From the NCBI RefSeq assembly GCF_027587375.1, contig NZ_JAMXIC010000019.1, forward strand, positions 1-64,000: a stretch of DNA of 64,000 nucleotides, read 5' to 3'. Both the position numbers and the translations under genes were made by a program. Positions 14,643 to 23,314 of this stretch are shown piece by piece. The notes under the pieces are model-generated. The model made no database searches, had not been told where the DNA came from, and worked only from the letters and a program-made list of their open reading frames with translations. Numbering within the stretch: the first letter of the stretch is position 1; every line of letters starts with the position of its first letter. This DNA is from Arthrobacter sp. B2a2-09 (GTDB lineage Bacteria; Actinomycetota; Actinomycetes; Actinomycetales; Micrococcaceae).

Positions 14643-16409
14643 ATGCCAGCGTCTAAGTACGACAAATGGCCAGCCACGCGGATGGGAATTTCGCATCGGA
14701 TCTGGAGCGGTCAGGCGGCCTGGGCAGAGATCCGACGAGTAGCCGAGTCCCGTTCAGCTGCTCCCACAATCGTCGTCGACTGCTACCCAGGAACAGACAT
14801 CCAAACCTTGCACAAGGAATTGGGCGCTGCCTTCGCAGGCTACACGGTCATCGATGTCGAAAAACACGCAGCCAGGCCGACAGCTGAGATCGACGCGATG
14901 ATCGACCAGAATTTGACCGATGACCGCGTGTTCGGTGTCATGAGCCACCTTCGCCTGACAAGCTTCTATGTCGAGGACCGGCTCGAGGAAATCGCCCGCA
15001 TCGCAACTCAGGGCCCGACCGTCATTTTTGGGTGGGGGGCGGCCCTGGCAGCGCCCAACCGCGATGTCCTCGCTTTGGCTGATCTGGCCCGCTGGGAAAT
15101 TCAGCAAAGGCAGCGCAAAGGCCTCCCGAATTGGCGCAGTACGAACTTCGACGAAGACAATCTGCGCAAGTACAAGCGGGGCTTTTTCATCGAATGGCGG
15201 GTCGCCGACCGGCACAAGCAGGATCTGTTCTCGAAACTCGATTTCGTGATCGACACCAATGCGTCGACAACGGAAGCCAAAGTAATCACTGGTGACACGT
15301 TCCGCGAAGGCCTTGCGCTTACCGCCTCCAAGCCATTTCGGGTGGTTCCGTTTTTCGATCCCGGCGTCTGGGGCGGACAGTGGATGAAGGATGTTTGCGG
15401 TCTGAACGATGACGAAGAAAACTATGCATGGTGCTTCGACTGCGTCCCCGAAGAGAACAGCCTTTTGCTGGAGGTCGAGGGGGAACACTTCGAGCTGCCC
15501 TCCATCGACCTCGTTTTCCGGCATCCGCGCGAACTGCTCGGCGAACTGACATTTGCTCGGTTCGGCGCGGAATTCCCGATCCGTTTCGACTTCCTCGACA
15601 CAATGCAAGGCGGGAACCTCTCACTGCAGGTCCATCCACTGACTGAGTACATCAAAGACACGTTCGGGATGAACTACACCCAGGACGAAAGCTACTACTT
15701 GCTGGACGCGGCCAAAGATGCGGTTGTATACCTGGGTGTCAAGGACGGTACCGACCCTGACGAGATGGTTTCGGCGCTCGAAACCGCCTCGACGGGAGTC
15801 GAATCCTTCGACGCTGAGAAGTACGTCAACATGTATCCGGCGAAAAAGCACGACCACTTCTTGATCCCCGCAGGTACGGTCCATTGCTCAGGTGCCGACT
15901 CCATGGTGCTCGAAATCTCGGCAACGCCGTTCATCTTCACCTTCAAAATGTGGGACTGGGACCGCGTGGGTCTCGACGGCATTCCACGGCCAATCCACCT
16001 TGAACACGCCAAGGAGAACATCCAGTGGGACCGCGGCACGAAATGGACCACCGAGAACTTGGTCGACCAAGTCCAAGTGATCGAAGAAGGCGACGGATGG
16101 GTCGAAGAGCGCACCGGGCTGCACGAGTTCGAGTTCATCGAAACCCGTCGCCACTGGTTTACGAAGCCGGTCCTTCATGACACGCAGGGCACCGTCAACG
16201 TAATCAACCTGGTGGAGGGGTCAGAAGCCATTGTCGAGAGCCCGACCGGCGGGTTTGAACCGTTCATCGTTCATTACGCTGAGACCTTCATCATTCCTGC
16301 CCAGGTCGGCGAATACATCATCCGACCCCATGGTGGGGCTGAAGGCCAAAAGCTCGGAACCCTCAAAGCCAGCGTCCGCGGTACCGAGCGCCCCGGCTTC
16401 GGCAAGTAG
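14643..16409 (+). CDS. two-part class I mannose-6-phosphate isomerase-like protein
   Basis: 588 residues, much longer than usual ManA (300-400). The C-terminal part (about 220-580) is a cupin-type phosphomannose isomerase closest in style to the short Bacillus ManA: PFFDPGVWGGQWMKDV, zinc-site LSLQVHP (Gln, His), IPAGTVHCSG and MVLEIS...MWDWDRVG. The N-terminal about 210 residues resemble a P-loop phosphotransferase fold whose Walker A is missing (IVVDCYPGTDIQTL), with VIFGWGAALA and an RGFFIEWRVADRHK tail. It may interconvert mannose-6-P and fructose-6-P or act on a related sugar phosphate; the N-terminal domain may be a sugar-phosphate sensor or scaffold. GGAG precedes the ATG; the operator lies just upstream. 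The next gene is a second ManA. Confidence 0.8.
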   Translation: MPASKYDKWPATRMGISHRIWSGQAAWAEIRRVAESRSAAPTIVVDCYPGTDIQTLHKELGAAFAGYTVIDVEKHAARPTAEIDAMIDQNLTDDRVFGVMSHLRLTSFYVEDRLEEIARIATQGPTVIFGWGAALAAPNRDVLALADLARWEIQQRQRKGLPNWRSTNFDEDNLRKYKRGFFIEWRVADRHKQDLFSKLDFVIDTNASTTEAKVITGDTFREGLALTASKPFRVVPFFDPGVWGGQWMKDVCGLNDDEENYAWCFDCVPEENSLLLEVEGEHFELPSIDLVFRHPRELLGELTFARFGAEFPIRFDFLDTMQGGNLSLQVHPLTEYIKDTFGMNYTQDESYYLLDAAKDAVVYLGVKDGTDPDEMVSALETASTGVESFDAEKYVNMYPAKKHDHFLIPAGTVHCSGADSMVLEISATPFIFTFKMWDWDRVGLDGIPRPIHLEHAKENIQWDRGTKWTTENLVDQVQVIEEGDGWVEERTGLHEFEFIETRRHWFTKPVLHDTQGTVNVINLVEGSEAIVESPTGGFEPFIVHYAETFIIPAQVGEYIIRPHGGAEGQKLGTLKASVRGTERPGFGK

Positions 16410-16547
16410 GGGCACCACGGGCGGCAGCGCGAGTCCAAGTTCGCCTCCCTCACCGCTGGGGCCAACAGCCCCCACAAGTAGTTACAGCCGGACTGGGCTC
16501 CGCTACTGCGCTGAGGGTTCCGAGTACCCTACGTCTCTTGGAGCATC

Positions 16548-17681
16548 ATGTATCTCGATATCTCGAACACCCCGCACCCCTATGCCTGGGGCTCACGATC
16601 AGCAATCGCCACGCTACAAGGCCGACCCTCCACTGATCAGCCCGAAGCCGAACTGTGGCTTGGCACCCACCCGGGCGGTCCCTCGCGGATCGACACACCA
16701 GATACCGCATGGAAATCGCTCGACCAAGTAGGCCGCTTGCCCTTCCTGCTGAAGCTTCTGGCTGCAGATTCCGCGCTTTCGCTCCAGGTCCACCCCTCTT
16801 CGGAGCAAGCAAGGCAGGGCTTCGACCGCGAAGACCGTGCCGGGATCGCACTGGATGCGCCAAGGCGGAATTTCAAGGACCGAATGCACAAGCCCGAAAT
16901 GCTAGTGGCGTTAAGCGATCGTTTTGACGTACTCGCAGGGTTCCGCACGGCAGAGCGATCGGCAGAATCACTCGCGGCCGAGACCTCACGGGGCAAAGGC
17001 ATGCAAGCCTTGCTCGAGAGCGTCAGTTCCGGGGAGCACCTCGGAGAGACAGTGCGATGGCTCTTAAGTAACGATCGAAAAGCCGCAGCCGCGATCGATG
17101 AACTTGTTGAAGCGGCGCAGCAACGAACCGGGTCAGATTGGCAAACGGTGCGCGAGCTGGCCGTTGTCTATCCAAACGATCCCGGTATTGCAGTCGCATT
17201 CCTCATGAACCGGATCTCGCTCAAACGTGGCGAGGCACTGTTCGTCGGCGCCAGGGTAGTGCACGCCTATTTGAAAGGCTTTGGCGTCGAACTCATGGCT
17301 GCCTCCGACAATGTGCTCCGTGCCGGCCTGACGCCGAAGCACGTGGACGTGGATGCTCTCCTGGACACTGCAACCTTCATCCCAACCTCTTCGCTTCGGC
17401 TAGCATCTGAAACGACAGCCGCCGGGATCGAGGTCTTCCGTCCGCCGGTGACTGAATATGCCCTGGCCAGATTCGACGGTCCTGCCCTCAACTCGACAGT
17501 CTCCTTCCATGGCCCGGCAATCGCGGTTTGCACCCGTGGAAAAGCCATCCTCAACGGTCACGTCCTGCAGCAAGGCCAGGCCGCCTATCTCTCCGATCAG
17601 GAATCCCCGGCCTCGGTGACCGGGAATGCCGAGCTTTTTGTTGCCGCAGGTCAGAGCATGACAGTTCCGACCTCAAAATAG
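16548..17681 (+). CDS. manA: mannose-6-phosphate isomerase, class I
   Basis: 377 residues, cytoplasmic zinc enzyme converting mannose-6-phosphate to fructose-6-phosphate. Zinc ligands are visible: LSLQVHPS (Gln, His), HKPEML (Glu) and the later VHAYLKG (His). The catalytic signature VELMAASDNVLRAGLTPKH is intact. Length and motif order are canonical, unlike the preceding ManA-like protein. A 138-base gap follows the ManA-like gene; the two are probably one transcript. With the mannose isomerase and ROK genes downstream this gives two routes from mannose to fructose-6-phosphate. Confidence 0.95.
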   Translation: MYLDISNTPHPYAWGSRSAIATLQGRPSTDQPEAELWLGTHPGGPSRIDTPDTAWKSLDQVGRLPFLLKLLAADSALSLQVHPSSEQARQGFDREDRAGIALDAPRRNFKDRMHKPEMLVALSDRFDVLAGFRTAERSAESLAAETSRGKGMQALLESVSSGEHLGETVRWLLSNDRKAAAAIDELVEAAQQRTGSDWQTVRELAVVYPNDPGIAVAFLMNRISLKRGEALFVGARVVHAYLKGFGVELMAASDNVLRAGLTPKHVDVDALLDTATFIPTSSLRLASETTAAGIEVFRPPVTEYALARFDGPALNSTVSFHGPAIAVCTRGKAILNGHVLQQGQAAYLSDQESPASVTGNAELFVAAGQSMTVPTSK

Positions 17682-17733
17682 TCCCGATTCGCCGAATCGT
17701 CTTTGTTTCACCTCTAGTCACCCAAAACCAAAA

Positions 17734-17749
17734 ATGGTATCGTTACCAA
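17734..17749. promoter_or_regulatory. LacI-2 operator-like palindrome, importer 2, distal
   Basis: ATGGTATCGTTACCAA is a symmetrical variant (TGGTA centred on TCGT, TACCA) with 12 of 16 matches to the perfect site at 14602, about 80 bases upstream of the importer-2 binding-protein gene. Confidence 0.45.
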
Positions 17750-17755
17750 AAGCGT

Positions 17756-17771
17756 TAGATAACGTTAACAA
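17756..17771. promoter_or_regulatory. LacI-2 operator, importer 2, proximal
   Basis: TAGATAACGTTAACAA matches 14 of 16 positions of the palindrome at 14602. It starts 22 bases after the start of the distal site, the same two-turn spacing as sites A and B before lacI-2, suggesting cooperative binding by a dimer of dimers. Confidence 0.6.
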
Positions 17772-17825
17772 CCCCCAAGCTTCCGACCATCAGCGCCGGC
17801 GCTTGTCCACATCAAGGAGGATGTT

Positions 17826-19121
17826 TTGAACGGTATGAGGATCAGTCTCAAGTGGGCAGGAGTGACCGCTGCTGCGGTCACCCTAAGCCTCGCTTTGGGG
17901 GCCTGTACCCCTGGCTCGTCCAGCACCAAGGATGCCGGCTCCGGCTCCATCACACTGAACGGTGACCGATCGGATTTCGTCGCGGCCTACAAGATCGCAG
18001 GCGACGCCCTCTCCAAGGTCGGCGGAAGCACAATCGACCCCCGCAACGTTCCGTCCACTGAGAACTACCAGCAGGTCATCCGCTCGTCACTGCAGACGAA
18101 CAGCACGACCGACCTGGTCAAATGGTGGAACGGCTACCGGCTCCAGGACCTGGCCCGATCCGGCGGCCTTGAAGATCTGACCACCCAGTGGAACGACGCC
18201 GTCCAGAAGGGATGGGTTTCTCCTGAGACGAAGGATAGCTTCTCCTACGACGGCAAGGTTTACGGCTTGCCCCTCTACAAGAGCTACTGGGTGATGTTCT
18301 ACAACAAGAAGGTCTTCGACAAGGTCGGGATCAAACCGCCAACCACGTGGGCCGAATTCATGTCGAACAACGACAAGATCAAGACGGCCGGAGTAGCCCC
18401 GCTGTTCTCCACTCAGGAAGCGGGCTGGACGTCATTTATCTGGTTCGAGGAGATCCTCTCAAAGTTGGACCCCGACTTCTACGCCAAACTCATGAAGGGT
18501 GATGCCAAGTACACAGACCCTACCGCCCAGAAGGCCATGGCCATCTGGAGCGATATGTCCGCCAAGGGATACTTCACCCCCGCTGACACCGCGTGGGACA
18601 GCGAGCCTTCGCTCTTCCAGAAGGGTACCGTCGCACAGGTTCCGATGGGCACATGGCGCAACGGCACCTTCACAAGCAACGGAATGACCTCTCAGGATTA
18701 CGGGGCCTACGTCCTGCCGATGGTTGACCCCGGAGCCAAACAGTCCGTCATCGTGGAGTCCGGAGTGATCTCGGTGGCAGCGAAAGCACCGCACAAAGAC
18801 CAGGCCCTTAAGACCATGGATGAATGGCTCAACCCTGATGTCCAGACCCCCTGGGTCAATAAGATCAAGGACACATCGGCGAACCCGAAGGTAATCACCG
18901 ATGATCCCACCCTCAAGTCTGTGACCGACCAGGTCGCCAACACCAAGCCGACCGAGCTGAACCGCTACTGGGAAGCCAGCCCCCCTGCTCTCATCGAGGG
19001 CGGCGTGCAGATCCTGGCAAGCTTCATGGTCAACCCGAGCCAATCCAACATTGCGCCCACTCTGGATAAGCTCCAGTCCCTCGCGGACAGCGAATGGGCC
19101 AAGTGGAAAGCAGGAAAATAG
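17826..19121 (+). CDS. extracellular sugar-binding lipoprotein (importer 2)
   Basis: 431 residues, CUT1 solute-binding protein. Signal peptide with lipobox SLALGAC (Cys 27), then a mature N-terminus rich in Gly/Ser. GLPLYKSYWVMFYNKKVFDK and TTWAEFMSNNDKIKTAGVAP are typical binding-protein blocks. The TTG at 17826 sits about five bases from AAGGAGG and is preferred over the in-frame ATG at 17835. The stop abuts the permease ATG directly. Preceded by two LacI-2-type operators, so induction by the locus sugar is likely. Confidence 0.92.
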   Translation: MNGMRISLKWAGVTAAAVTLSLALGACTPGSSSTKDAGSGSITLNGDRSDFVAAYKIAGDALSKVGGSTIDPRNVPSTENYQQVIRSSLQTNSTTDLVKWWNGYRLQDLARSGGLEDLTTQWNDAVQKGWVSPETKDSFSYDGKVYGLPLYKSYWVMFYNKKVFDKVGIKPPTTWAEFMSNNDKIKTAGVAPLFSTQEAGWTSFIWFEEILSKLDPDFYAKLMKGDAKYTDPTAQKAMAIWSDMSAKGYFTPADTAWDSEPSLFQKGTVAQVPMGTWRNGTFTSNGMTSQDYGAYVLPMVDPGAKQSVIVESGVISVAAKAPHKDQALKTMDEWLNPDVQTPWVNKIKDTSANPKVITDDPTLKSVTDQVANTKPTELNRYWEASPPALIEGGVQILASFMVNPSQSNIAPTLDKLQSLADSEWAKWKAGK

Positions 19122-20045
19122 ATGGCTCTCGCCACAGTTCCAAAGTCCGCGGCGGGAGATGCGACCATCTCCCGCCGCCGGGCGGCGAATCATTCACGCG
19201 CACGGGCGCAAGCCATCCCCTTCCTGCTCCCAGCGCTGGGACTCGTCGCGATCATGTTGCTGGTCCCCTTTGCTGTAACCGTGTACCAGAGCTTCACAAG
19301 CGACAACGGGATCACCTCTAGCTTCATAGGCCTGCAAAACTACGGTGACCTGATCAATGACCCCTCGTTCGTCCGGTCCCTGGCGAATACGTTCATGTGG
19401 ACCATAGGAACACTGATCCTGCCAGTGGGAGTGGGTCTTCTTGTAGCCATCCTGACAAACTCGATACCTGGCGGCCGTTGGCTCCGTTTTGCGTTCGTCC
19501 TTCCCTACGCGATCTCCGGGGCGTCCACGGCAGTCATCTGGGGGTTCATTCTCCGATCTGATGGAGCCCTCAACCAGGCCATCCGCTTCTTCGGCTTGAC
19601 TCCGCCCTCATCCGGCTGGCTCCTCGAATGGCCGAACAACACGCTGGTGATGATCGTCGCCAACACCTGGCAAGCAACTGGAGTGTGCGTCATCCTCTTC
19701 CTTGTCGGCCTTCAGGCCATTCCAGCGGAGACACTCGAAGCAGGGTCGCTGGACGGAGCCTCCGGAGCGAGACTGTTCTGGCACATCGTCTTCCCTCAAC
19801 TTCGCCCCGTCATGATCGTGGTGATCGGAATGTCCATCGCCAACAGCCTCAGAGTCTTCGACCTCATCTGGCTCCTGACAAAGGGCGGCCCGGGAAGTGT
19901 TTCAGAAACACTGGCGGTGACCATGTACCGCCAAACATTCATCCTCAGCGACTACGGCGCAGGCGCCGCCGTGGCGGTCGTCCTAGCAATCATCGTTGTG
20001 GCCTCCTCCTGGTTGTACCTGCAACGGCAACTTAAGAAAGGCTGA
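19122..20045 (+). CDS. carbohydrate ABC transporter permease, MalF type (importer 2)
   Basis: 307 residues. A basic N-terminus (SRRRAANHSRARAQ) precedes helix 1 (IPFLLPALGLVAIMLLVPFA); about six membrane helices in all. EAA loop ETLEAGSLDGASGARLFWHI at about 210-230. It begins at the base after the stop of the binding-protein gene, so it is translated from the same message. Two bases separate its stop from the next permease. Confidence 0.92.
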   Translation: MALATVPKSAAGDATISRRRAANHSRARAQAIPFLLPALGLVAIMLLVPFAVTVYQSFTSDNGITSSFIGLQNYGDLINDPSFVRSLANTFMWTIGTLILPVGVGLLVAILTNSIPGGRWLRFAFVLPYAISGASTAVIWGFILRSDGALNQAIRFFGLTPPSSGWLLEWPNNTLVMIVANTWQATGVCVILFLVGLQAIPAETLEAGSLDGASGARLFWHIVFPQLRPVMIVVIGMSIANSLRVFDLIWLLTKGGPGSVSETLAVTMYRQTFILSDYGAGAAVAVVLAIIVVASSWLYLQRQLKKG

Positions 20046-20047
20046 CC

Positions 20048-20860
20048 ATGATCGTCCGTGCTCTCAGGAGCGCCCTCGTCTGGGCCCTGGCCCTGCTATG
20101 GCTAATGCCCGTTTACCTGATGGTCGTCAATTCCATGACACCGGCAAAGCAATATTCCGGCAATCCTGCCTGGATGCCCACCGGTCTCGCCTTCTTCCAG
20201 AACCTGTCCACTGCCTGGACCGACTCTGGATTCGGTGACGGGCTGCTCAACAGCCTGATGTACTCGCTGTCGGCTGCCGCCCTCGCAGTCCTAGCTGCCG
20301 CGCTGGCGGGATATGCGGTCGTCATCATGCCCCTAAAGCGACCCACACTTTGGTTCTGGCTGATCTATCTCGGGACGCTCCTCCCCCTGCAGATCTTCCT
20401 TGCCCCGCTGTTCAAGGCCTACGTCGCCGTTGGTCTCTACGACACTAACCTCGGAATGATCCTGATCTACGCCGCGATCTGCGTGCCTTTTGCCTTCTTC
20501 ATCGTCCGCAACTACCTCAGTACGTTACCCACTGAAATAACTGAAGCGGCCCAATTGGACGGGGCGAGCTGGGCAACGGTCTTCTGGCGCATTCATTTCC
20601 CCCTCATCCGTTCCTCCCTCCTGGCAGCTTTCATCTTCCAGTTCACGTGGGTCTGGAACGACCTGCTCTTTGGCATCACGCTAACCACCAGCCCAGATCG
20701 CCGCCCGGTGATGGCTGCACTAGCGGAAGTCAGCGGCGGATTCGCCAGTCTCGGCCCACCCGTCACCCTCGCCGCTGCAATTGTGGCCTCGTTCCCGACG
20801 GTTGTGCTCTTCATAGCCTGCCAACGGTTCTTTGTTTCCAGCCTGAAGGCCGTCGGGTGA
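20048..20860 (+). CDS. carbohydrate ABC transporter permease, MalG type (importer 2)
   Basis: 270 residues, six predicted helices starting ALVWALALLWLMPVYLMVVN. EAA loop TEITEAAQLDGASWATVFWR near residue 165. Ends in the typical FVSSLKAVG tail. The following gene starts at or within a few bases of its stop. As for importer 1, no ATPase gene accompanies the permeases. Confidence 0.92.
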   Translation: MIVRALRSALVWALALLWLMPVYLMVVNSMTPAKQYSGNPAWMPTGLAFFQNLSTAWTDSGFGDGLLNSLMYSLSAAALAVLAAALAGYAVVIMPLKRPTLWFWLIYLGTLLPLQIFLAPLFKAYVAVGLYDTNLGMILIYAAICVPFAFFIVRNYLSTLPTEITEAAQLDGASWATVFWRIHFPLIRSSLLAAFIFQFTWVWNDLLFGITLTTSPDRRPVMAALAEVSGGFASLGPPVTLAAAIVASFPTVVLFIACQRFFVSSLKAVG

Positions 20861-20865
20861 AATCC

Positions 20866-22113
20866 ATGACAGTGAACATACGAGGTCCCGTTTGGATGGA
20901 CCTCGATGCCCATCACAGATGGCTGAAGAGGGAACAGGAGCGTCTCCTTCAATTCCACGAGCTGCCCGCTCTGGCCGGCGACATCGGCTTCGCCCCACTG
21001 GATCGCGAAGGCAAGCCTTTGCTTGACGGCGCCCGCGAACTTTACGCGACAGCGCGCCTCGTGTACTGCTTCGCCTTGGCACACCTTATGGGTCGACCGG
21101 GCGCCGCCACTATTGCCCGACGCGGGCTCCAAGCTTTATCCGAGGCGTTCCTAGACACCGACAACGACGGGTGGTTCAACTCCATTTCCAGAACGGGCGC
21201 TCCACTGGACACCACCAAGAACGCCTACGCCCACGCATTCGTCTTGCTGGCAGCAGCAGGGGCCACGCAAGCCGGCCTGGACGGCGCAGCCAACCTCCTT
21301 AGCCACGTCGACGCAGTCCTGGACAAGCATTTCTGGAGGGAAGATGAGGGTGCTGTGGTTGACGCCCTCACGGCAGACTGGACCGTCCTTGAACCGGGCT
21401 ACCGCGGCCAGAACGCCAACATGCACCTGACCGAGGCCTATATTGCCGCCTTCGAAGCCACCGGGGACTCCAAGTTCCAGCGCCGCGCCGAACGCATCAG
21501 CGAGCTCATCATCGTGCGGAACGGTGAAAGCTCAAAATGGCGAATCCCTGAGCATTTCGATGAAAACTGGGTAGCGGATCCCGCCTACAACATCGACGGC
21601 CGGGCCGATCCGTTTCGCCCGTACGGCTCCCTAGTCGGTCACTGGTTCGAATGGGCCAGGCTCGTCCTCCAACTTAATGCGCTCCCCGGGTCCAGGCTGA
21701 ACTGGGCTCCGGAGGCTGCTTGCCAGTTGTTCGCTGCCGCAACGCGCGACGGCTGGAACGTCAAAACGGGCGGCATCGTCTATACGGTCGACTCGGGAGG
21801 AAACCCAGTCAATATCAACACAATGCATTGGGCCATGGCCGAAGCAGTCGGAGCCGCCGTATACCTCTATCGGGTCACATCAGATCCGACATATGAAGCG
21901 TGGTACCGAAGGTTTTGGTCATACATTAGCCTGAGCGTCATGGACCTCAAGTCCGGAAGCTGGTGGCACGAGCTGGATTCGTCTGGAAAGCCCGCATTCG
22001 AGACCTGGTCCGGTAAGCCGGACCTCTATCACGCGCTGCAGGCAACCCTGTACGCGCGAGCCGACTCATCATGCGGACTGGCCCGGGCTGCGCACGACGG
22101 ACGCATCCGATGA
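20866..22113 (+). CDS. AGE-family sugar isomerase/epimerase, probably D-mannose isomerase
   Basis: About 415 residues, alpha6/alpha6 barrel of the N-acylglucosamine 2-epimerase superfamily. The motif RGQNANMHLTEAYIAAFEA (about 180-198) is the form I associate with mannose isomerases and YihS-like enzymes (aldose-ketose isomerisation of free mannose/glucose), rather than GlcNAc epimerases. Further blocks: TKNAYAHAFVLLAAA early, FRPYGSLVGHWFEWARL and the late MHWAMAEAVGAA. Start ATG 20866; the alternative GTG at 20857 overlaps the permease stop. Its stop overlaps the ROK start by four bases. Probable role: convert imported mannose to fructose, which a sugar kinase then phosphorylates. Confidence 0.85.
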   Translation: MTVNIRGPVWMDLDAHHRWLKREQERLLQFHELPALAGDIGFAPLDREGKPLLDGARELYATARLVYCFALAHLMGRPGAATIARRGLQALSEAFLDTDNDGWFNSISRTGAPLDTTKNAYAHAFVLLAAAGATQAGLDGAANLLSHVDAVLDKHFWREDEGAVVDALTADWTVLEPGYRGQNANMHLTEAYIAAFEATGDSKFQRRAERISELIIVRNGESSKWRIPEHFDENWVADPAYNIDGRADPFRPYGSLVGHWFEWARLVLQLNALPGSRLNWAPEAACQLFAAATRDGWNVKTGGIVYTVDSGGNPVNINTMHWAMAEAVGAAVYLYRVTSDPTYEAWYRRFWSYISLSVMDLKSGSWWHELDSSGKPAFETWSGKPDLYHALQATLYARADSSCGLARAAHDGRIR

Positions 22114-23015
22114 GCCGGTCCATCGAGCAAATCCCGGTTCTGGAGATCGGCGGCACGCACGTAACCGCGGCCCTGATCGCAATCGGCCAAAAAGCTCCAT
22201 TCGTTGTTGAACAATACAGGTCGCAGCTTAATGCGCACGCCCCAGCCACGGAGTTGGTGACAGTCCTGGCAGCCACGGCCGCGAAGCTGAAAGTGACAGC
22301 ATCCCTGCCATGGGGGGTGGCCGTGCCCGGTCCCTTCAACTACGAACGAGGCATCGGACGCTTTGAAAATGTCGGCAAGTTCGACGGACTGAACGGTTTC
22401 GATCTGGGTTCTGCCCTCAGCGAGTCGATCCTCCCTCGCCCGTTATCGGTCCGGTTCCTCAACGACGCCGATGCTTTTGGAATGGGAGAATGTGCCGCCG
22501 GCGCCGGACGCGGCCATGAACGGGCCCTTTGCCTGACGCTCGGCACCGGAGTCGGCTCGGCGTTCATAGATCACGGAGTCCCCGTGAACGAGGGCCCAGA
22601 GGTGCCCCCTCATGGTAGCGCGCACCTGATCACCTGGCGCGGCCGGCCCTTGGAAGAAACCGTGTCCCGTCGAGCGATCCGTGGGCGGTATCGACAGCTG
22701 ACCGGGAAGGCGTTGGACGTCCACGAGATCGCACAGCTGGCCCGGCTTGGCGAGGCCGAGGCAACCTCGGTCATAGACGCCTCAATGCTGGCACTTGGTG
22801 ATGCGGTGGCGCCCTGGGCTGTTTCCTTCAAGGCCAGTGTCGTCGTCGTCGGCGGCTCCATCTCAGGCTCCTGGGATATCCTTGAGCGTCCTTTCCGGGC
22901 CGGCCTCATCGGCGCATGTCCGGAACTATCGCAAATGGCCCTGCGGCTCGCCGAGCTTCCCGAGGACGCTCCGCTTATCGGTGCGGCCGCATCCGCGATG
23001 CCCGTCGGGCAATAG
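22110..23015 (+). CDS. ROK-family sugar kinase-like protein
   Basis: About 301 residues, no HTH, so a kinase rather than a repressor type. ATP-binding phosphate-1 motif IPVLEIGGTHVTAAL, catalytic Asp in RFLNDADAFGMGE, and phosphate-2 LTLGTGVGSAFI are present. The zinc-binding cysteine motif of many ROK kinases (CxCGxxGC) is absent: where it would lie the sequence reads HLITWRGRPLEETVS. Starts ATG overlapping the isomerase stop (ATGA), so translationally coupled; last gene of the locus before a strong terminator. Likely phosphorylates mannose or fructose, feeding the ManA proteins, but the substrate is inferred from context only. Confidence 0.85.
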   Translation: MSRSIEQIPVLEIGGTHVTAALIAIGQKAPFVVEQYRSQLNAHAPATELVTVLAATAAKLKVTASLPWGVAVPGPFNYERGIGRFENVGKFDGLNGFDLGSALSESILPRPLSVRFLNDADAFGMGECAAGAGRGHERALCLTLGTGVGSAFIDHGVPVNEGPEVPPHGSAHLITWRGRPLEETVSRRAIRGRYRQLTGKALDVHEIAQLARLGEAEATSVIDASMLALGDAVAPWAVSFKASVVVVGGSISGSWDILERPFRAGLIGACPELSQMALRLAELPEDAPLIGAAASAMPVGQ

Positions 23016-23050
23016 ACGCCTCGACAGGCGCGCCTCGCGGCACACCGACA

Positions 23051-23091
23051 CCAAAAAAGGGAACCACCAGATCTGGTGGTTCCCTTTTTGG
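23051..23091. terminator. bidirectional terminator between ROK gene and tRNA-Ala
   Basis: Nearly perfect inverted repeat, with arms AAAAAGGGAACCACCAG and its complement and a T-run on each strand. It ends the ROK operon on plus and the tRNA-Ala transcript on minus. Confidence 0.9.
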
Positions 23092-23095
23092 TAAA

Positions 23096-23171
23096 TGGTG
23101 GAGCTGAGGGGACTCGAACCCCTGACCCCCTGCATGCCATGCAGGTGCGCTACCAGCTGCGCCACAGCCCC
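23096..23171 (-). tRNA. tRNA-Ala (anticodon GGC)
   Basis: 76 bases including an encoded CCA. Acceptor GGGGCTG pairs with CAGCTCC; D-arm GCGC-AGCTGGTA-GCGC; anticodon stem CCTGC/GCAGG with loop ATGGCAT, anticodon GGC; T-arm AGGGG-TTCGAGT-CCCCT. Confidence 0.96.
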
Positions 23172-23314
23172 ATATTCTCGCTGCTTCACGAACCCTGAAC
23201 TGGCTTGAAAATCTCCTCCAGCTTTCGGATTCCTCCGAAGCAACTCAAATATCTTAGAACAGCATTTCCGAAAATTCCAAATCGGGCATATTCAGTTGGT
23301 TTGCGGCTTGGCGC

